Assembly (NCBI GenBank): GCA_000349905.1
Contig: KB722748.1
Span: 62,001 to 126,000 of the forward strand
Length of the DNA: 64,000 nt
Origin: Volvariella volvacea V23
Taxonomy: Eukaryota > Basidiomycota > Agaricomycetes > Agaricales > Pluteaceae
Direction of reading: 5' to 3'
The notes under the pieces were generated by a model. The model was not told the DNA's origin and ran no database searches. It saw nothing but the letters and a program-made list of their open reading frames with translations. Shown here in pieces: positions 59,230-64,000 of this stretch; the stretch's first letter is position 1; each line of letters starts with the position of its first letter. Position numbers and translations under genes: made by a program.

Positions 59230-60840
59230 TTAAACAAGACGATGCTTGGCCTTGTACTCCTGAACAATCCTGGGAGCATCCTGAAGTAAACCATCCTCCG
59301 GCTCCCATGTTGACTCTGAGTCGGAGTATCCTTCCCAAAATACGTGATACTCTCGGCCAGCGACTCCTTGGCGATGCCCACCCAATCTCGAGATTGTGTA
59401 TCTCTTTTCAACAACTGGTGGTCCTCCAGGTCGAATTTTAACAATCTTGCGGTTGGGATGAGACCAAGCCCGGGGCAAAACAACCTGCTCAGGAACCTCG
59501 CGTCTTGGCGGCTCGTAGGCGCGGCGCATTTCTGTTCTTCTGCCCTTAAATTGAGGATGCGCAAGGCGGGAATATTTGTCCACTTCACACAGCGTGTGCT
59601 CGATATCTGGGAGTTCCATTGGAAGATGGTCGGGTCCCAACCCGGAAAAGTCCAATCCGAGGCGTTCAAAGTGTTCCTGCTGATGCTGAGCAAGCCATCT
59701 CATAACGTCGACCTCGAAACCGGGAATGTCACGCCTGGCTTGAACAAAACTCTCCCCGAACATTTTCTTCAGCCCCGAAATTGCACCTGGCCCCGCGACG
59801 ACGAAATCGAGACCCGAAAAGTTAAGGAAAGGCGTGTACGAAAGATTGAGAATCAGCTGGTACGTCAAGAATTCCCCCATTGACGGGAATGATACGAGAA
59901 ATTCGTAAAGCTCATCCATATAGGCGACTTCAGAAAGCCTCTGGGGGAGATCATTCTCCATGAACACCTCCAAAAGGATAAGGTGGTTGACGTGATTTTC
60001 GAACTTTTTTTCCTTTTTTCCCTTTTCTTCCTTTTCTTCCTTTCTTTCAAAGTTTGGAGCCGGCTTAATAAAGGCACCAGTGTACAATGTCATTCCTTGC
60101 TTCTTCGCCTGGTCAAGAACGGCCTTGTACTTATATCTGTCGTAGGTCTCCCATGTGAGAGGCCCGAGCTTTTCTTGGAGTAACTCCCACGTTTCGATTT
60201 TGGTGAACATATTGAACAACACGACACGGAATACAACTTCCGTTTGCGATTGTGGGCCCTTCCCGATGACCTCCTTTATGATATACTGGGTGACCTTATC
60301 AAGCACACGGAACGTATTGCAAAAGAAGTAACCCTGAAGAATATGATCCTCTGTCCATCTATAGGCCCCATCCGGCTATAAGAAAATGTGACCACACATC
60401 GACCGAAGTACTTACGGCGGTGGCAGGCCTTCTCGACGCCGATCATCTATAGCTTTCCTTTCTGCAGAAAAGTACCAGAAAGTGTCGAACACGACAGTAG
60501 GATAAAGCTTTTTTCCCTTTATGGTAACAGACTTTACAGCCGGGTTTCTTGCAGGGTTGGTTGATGGTGTCGACCCAAGTTGAGATTTGATGCGCCTTTT
60601 CGGAGGTATTTGCACGTAGTTATAAGCTGGTTTACGTCGAGCATTGGTTTTTGTTGAGGTTGGCTGGTAGTCGTCACCACTGTGACTGGCGTCATCATCA
60701 ATGTCGTACGAAGAAGCTGAGGAAGGTGACGCTTCGCGTGAACCCCAAAGTGCAGGCGAGGAGTCTGAGGAAGTCGACATAGTGCTGAGCTCCGATATAG
60801 ATTCCTCAGCATCAATGTAAGAGGAGCGAATTGGTGGCAT
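59230..60840 (-). CDS. HMUDK-helical-domain (aGPT-Pplase-type) protein with C-terminal chromodomain
   Basis: Two exons, 60416-60840 and 59230-60358, closing to 517 residues. Residues 1-100 are low-complexity (Ser/Asp-rich, then PPKRRIKSQLG). The main domain (about 110-400) shows FDTFWYFSAERKAIDDRRR, PWTEDHILQGYFFCNTFRVL, DKVTQYIIKEVIG, VVFRVVLFNMFTKIETWELL, LDQAKKQGMTLYTGAFI, then LTYQLILNLSYTP and FVVAGPGAISGLKKMFG, the signature of the helical domain named HMUDK_hel / alpha-glutamyl/putrescinyl-thymine pyrophosphorylase-like, known from phages and fungi. A Lys/Glu-rich loop (KEEKEEKGKKEKK) interrupts it. Residues about 465-517 are a chromodomain: RYTISRLGGHRQG, REYHVFWEGYSDSESTWEPE, with the aromatic-cage positions filled (Tyr, Trp, Trp). 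Inferred: a nuclear protein that recognises modified bases or uses them, tethered to methylated histone. Catalysis is unproven. Confidence 0.8.
60003..60052 (+). repeat. Polypyrimidine tract in coding sequence
   Basis: A nearly pure pyrimidine run (ttttttccttttttcccttt and similar) encodes the KEEKEEKGKKEKK loop of the gene on the opposite strand. Confidence 0.8.
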
Positions 60841-62099
60841 GTTGACTTGTTACGACTAGCCCTTCCAAATAACGTGAAAAGCTGAAATAAGCGCTACAGA
60901 AGCTTGAAACGCGTCTTCGGTGAACCAAGTGAGCGATAAAGGTGGTCTCGTCGCGCACGTCGCGTCAAGAGAGCAAAGTGAGACGTCGTCAACAGTGGAG
61001 AATGGCCCCTTCCCACGGTCGCGTTTCCATTCAAAGCGTTCATTCGGGTAATTATGTGCACAGGGGTTCATGAACTTTTACGAAAGCCAGATAAAATGGT
61101 GAACATGGTTGCCCGCGTATGTCAGTGCCAGTGGTAGTGATGGTCAAAATGGTGACGAGTCAAATCCTTGACAACACGATTGAAGATAAAAATGGTACGC
61201 GGAAAACATTCGTGTGTTGGTCTTGTTTTCCGACGCAACGCAGATAATGAACGATACCGCGACAAGCATTCTCACCACGGCCAGGGGCAACTACCTCCAT
61301 CGAGTACTGCACCTTGGGGGTACTCTCCGATCCTCCATGCAGGACCTACGCAAACTTTTTGGAAACAGTGCCTTGATGGAGAATGAGCGATCTTACCGCG
61401 CGAAGAGTTGAACTTACCAGAGGCTGTTCATATGGCGCCGGAGAAAGCCACGCCAAGTGGGTATCGCAGTATGACGACACGGTACATTGATGCAGCAACC
61501 GCCATTGGAGATAATTCTCCGGGATCAGTGGACGATAATCCCGGGTCAGGAATAGGTCCATAGATACATTGGGAAATCCCGGCGCGCATCTATCACCAGT
61601 AGTAACTGCAATGCGCTTCCTTGTTAGCGCTTGGGCCTGAAAATTGCAAGAAGGATGAGGGAAGCTTCTCGGCATGAGCGTATCATTCATCCATGCGCAG
61701 TAGGTTACAGACTTACAGATTGCGATAGTAGAATCACTGCCAATAATTACTCCCAGGCAACTCTTTCCCATTTCCAGATACCGTACCTCTTGAGGGCCTG
61801 GATTCGCACGGAACGCGTTCCTCTAATGCGTCAATAGAAGGACCAGACTGGGCCAAGAGCATGATGCGACTGTACCCGTGGCGCCTTTGTTGCCTTGCTC
61901 AAAAAAATTCTGCTTATTACTTATATCTGCACAGAGGGGGCACCTGGCGGTATTGTGTTCGGTATGAACGCTCCTGCCAAATAGAAACAATCACACCAAC
62001 ATGTGGGCTTCTATTTACGGCGTTGTGCAACGCACAATACTATGGGATAACGAACCCCAAGGACATTCATATCAACTAACTTGCTTAAACTTCTAACAA
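60841..62099. other. Divergent intergenic region, nothing recognised
   Basis: About 1.26 kb between the HMUDK-helical/chromodomain gene and METTL14. Frames up to 141 codons exist but have no domain or splice support. Confidence 0.4.
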
Positions 62100-64000
62100 A
62101 TGACGGCCTCCGTGCTGACTTCAACGACAGAGGCAATCTCCTCTGCAAACGACCTGTTAGCGGCGCACTCCGCTCTGATATCCAAGATTCGACACACGCA
62201 GCAGGACAATCGACGACAGCTCCATACCCTTCATACCCCACCTCATGAACTGCTACGGCTACCCTTGATACCTGCTTCTCCACCTTCCCCCACAGACGAC
62301 GATGTACCAGAGCCTGGCCCATCAAAGCAAGTACAGAGAACAGACTTGCCGCCGGGCAAGCGCGCGCGTGTGGCACGGTACAAGAATTACGTGCCGGAAG
62401 AGGAGACGATCAGGAATGACTACTCTCAGAGATATGTCGATGGTGGAGAATGGCCACAAAACTGGGTGCTGGGCGCAGACCCGGAGCATCGGTTCGAGGA
62501 GTGAGCATCTCTGTCTTACTTCGTTCTGGGACAGGTGCTAATTGCCTTCAAGATACCCCAAACAGCAACGGCTTTTGAATCTCAAGAAGGCCTCCGTAAC
62601 TGAGCATTCACTACCGCCCTCATACCTCTCTTTCAGTGAGATCAGTTCACTCCAGGGTTGCAAGTTCGATGTCATCCTGCTTGATCCACCGTACTCGAGC
62701 TCATTCTCATGGGATCAGCTTCAAGAGCTTCCAATACCATCATTAGCAGCTGACCCTAGCTTCGTCTTTCTCTGGGTAGGGAGCGGTGCAGGAGAAGGTC
62801 TTGAACGTGGCCGAGAAATATTGGCTAAGTGGGGCTACCGCCGATGCGAAGACGTCGTTTGGGTAAAAACTAACAAGACGACCAACCATGGTCCTGGTGT
62901 AAGTCCTTGTATGATAATTCATGCACACCATATTTATAATTTCTACAGACTGATCCACCAACAACTTCTCTGCTCGTCAGAACCAAGCAGCATTGCCTCG
63001 TGGGCATTCATGGAACAGTAAGGAGGTCCACTGATAGCTGGTTCGTTCATTGTAATATCGGTGCGTTATTAAACAATGAGCCGGATATAAAATTTAATAA
63101 TCATATCCCATGGCTTAGATACGGATGTTATCATTTGGGAGGGTGACCCCTCGGACCCAACACGCAAACCCCCAGAGATGTACACGCTAATTGAGAACTT
63201 TTGCCTCGGCATTCGGCGCTTGGAGATCTTTGGAAAAGCAGCTTCCTCACTCCGAAGAGGCTGGGTAACAGCATTGGCGCCAGGCCAAGATGAGCAATTA
63301 CCCCATCCCGAACAAGGTGATAGGCCCGGCATCATCCACGTCGAAGGAGATGAGGGTGGAAATGCAACTCGGTGGGATAAAGAAACCTGGGAAGAAGGGA
63401 TTAGACAACTCGCCAATGGCGGAAAGCCCGTGGTGCCCATGACCGCTGAGATTGACACCCTGAGGCCCAAATCGCCATTCAGACCCGGCCAAACAACAGG
63501 GAACAATGGCTCAGGGAACGCATCATCGGCAGGACCAATGCCCGGAGGGAGATTCAATGGCGGTGTCAGCGGGGGTGTCAGTTTGGGCAATCGCTCTGGC
63601 TTTACCGGCGGAGGACCGCAATCGCATGCCCCAAGTCAAAACCAAATGGGAATACAGCCTATGATGGGGATGGGCATCAACGCCATGGGAATGGGAATAG
63701 CGAACCCCATGGGTGTGCCGGAGGAAGTTATGGCTGGCTGGAATCCCATGTTGGGCAATCTAAATGTAGCCGGGATGGGTGGACTACCAAACGTTGGGGG
63801 AGTTGGGATGGGGATGCCGATGATGAATCAAATGGCTATTGGCGCGGGATTTCAACCACAGGGGCCTGCATTTGGCGGGAACGTGCTGTTCAGCAATGCA
63901 ATGGGAGCGGGATGGGCAGACCAAGGGCAATTCCACATGGACAATTCTTGGGAAGGTGACAACTCGATGGGTGTTGGAATGGGCATGGGTATGAACCCTG
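62100..64000 (+). CDS. METTL14: METTL14-like subunit of the mRNA m6A methyltransferase (cut by window end)
   Basis: Partner subunit in the complex that methylates adenosine N6 in nuclear mRNA; in animals METTL14 binds RNA and is catalytically inactive. Exons: 62100-62500, 62553-62898, 62949-63060, 63119 to beyond 64000; phases agree. Seen: an N-terminal region ending RARVARYKNYVPEEETIRND, then the MT-A70 fold with CKFDVILLDPPYSSSFSW (Asp about 181), FLWVGSGAGEGLERGREILA, WGYRRCEDVVWVKTNK, VRTKQHCLVGIHGTVRRSTD, ENFCLGIRRLEIFGKAASSL and RRGWVTALAP. These match METTL14 rather than METTL3 (WGYRRCED, KQHCL-GI-GTV-RSTD). The C-terminal part is Gly/Met/Asn-rich and still open at the window edge. Metazoan METTL14 has EPPL where this protein has DPPY. 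Confidence 0.93.

Overview
The window is nuclear DNA of a filamentous fungus, most probably a mushroom-forming basidiomycete (Agaricomycetes). Genes are dense and split by many short GT-AG introns (mostly 50-75 nt). Several exons are tiny (13, 15, 19, 23 and 27 nt). The gene content (Agaricomycete-type F-box/LRR proteins, multicopy rvt-type reverse-transcriptase-related genes, an HMUDK-helical/chromodomain protein, a GH28 enzyme, an Asn/Gly-rich secreted protein) fits that group. No organelle, viral or bacterial sequence was recognised. There is one assembly gap of 100 Ns (21560-21659).

Layout. 1-6.5 kb: KAR2/BiP (+) with a cluster of UPR-like promoter sites, then NAA30 N-terminal acetyltransferase (-). 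6.6-12.8 kb: a small unknown gene (+), a 937-residue unknown protein (-) with several C-terminal membrane helices, and a two-helix membrane protein (+). 13.2-23.8 kb: an F-box protein (-), then two paralogous rvt-type genes in inverted orientation on either side of TMA64/eIF2D (-). The left copy has an in-frame stop; the right copy holds the gap. 24.4-32.7 kb: PUS3/DEG1 (-), a secreted Asn/Gly-rich protein built from repeated exon-intron modules (-), and a second F-box protein (-). 33.2-41.7 kb: kelch-repeat protein (-), GH28 pectinase-like enzyme (-), MED10 (-), a broken unknown ORF (+), and RPB12/RPC10 (-), which is split so finely that it is easily missed. 42.6-51.4 kb: a large low-complexity unknown protein (-), cytosolic leucyl-tRNA synthetase (-), SFT2 (+). 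52-64 kb: NUP192/NUP205 nucleoporin (-), an HMUDK-helical-domain plus chromodomain protein (-), and METTL14-like m6A methyltransferase (+), cut by the window end.

Most genes are housekeeping (ER folding, tRNA charging and pseudouridylation, transcription, nuclear pore, Golgi traffic, mRNA methylation). The accessory items of most interest are the rvt pair, the HMUDK-helical/chromodomain gene (a possible link between modified-base chemistry and histone-methyl reading), the unknown 937-residue membrane protein and the exon-intron amplification in the Asn/Gly-rich gene.

Exon joins were worked out by hand. Where the exon lengths are stated to close, the summed exons give a whole number of codons with no internal stop. 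No database search was possible, so family names rest on recognised motifs and conserved sequence.
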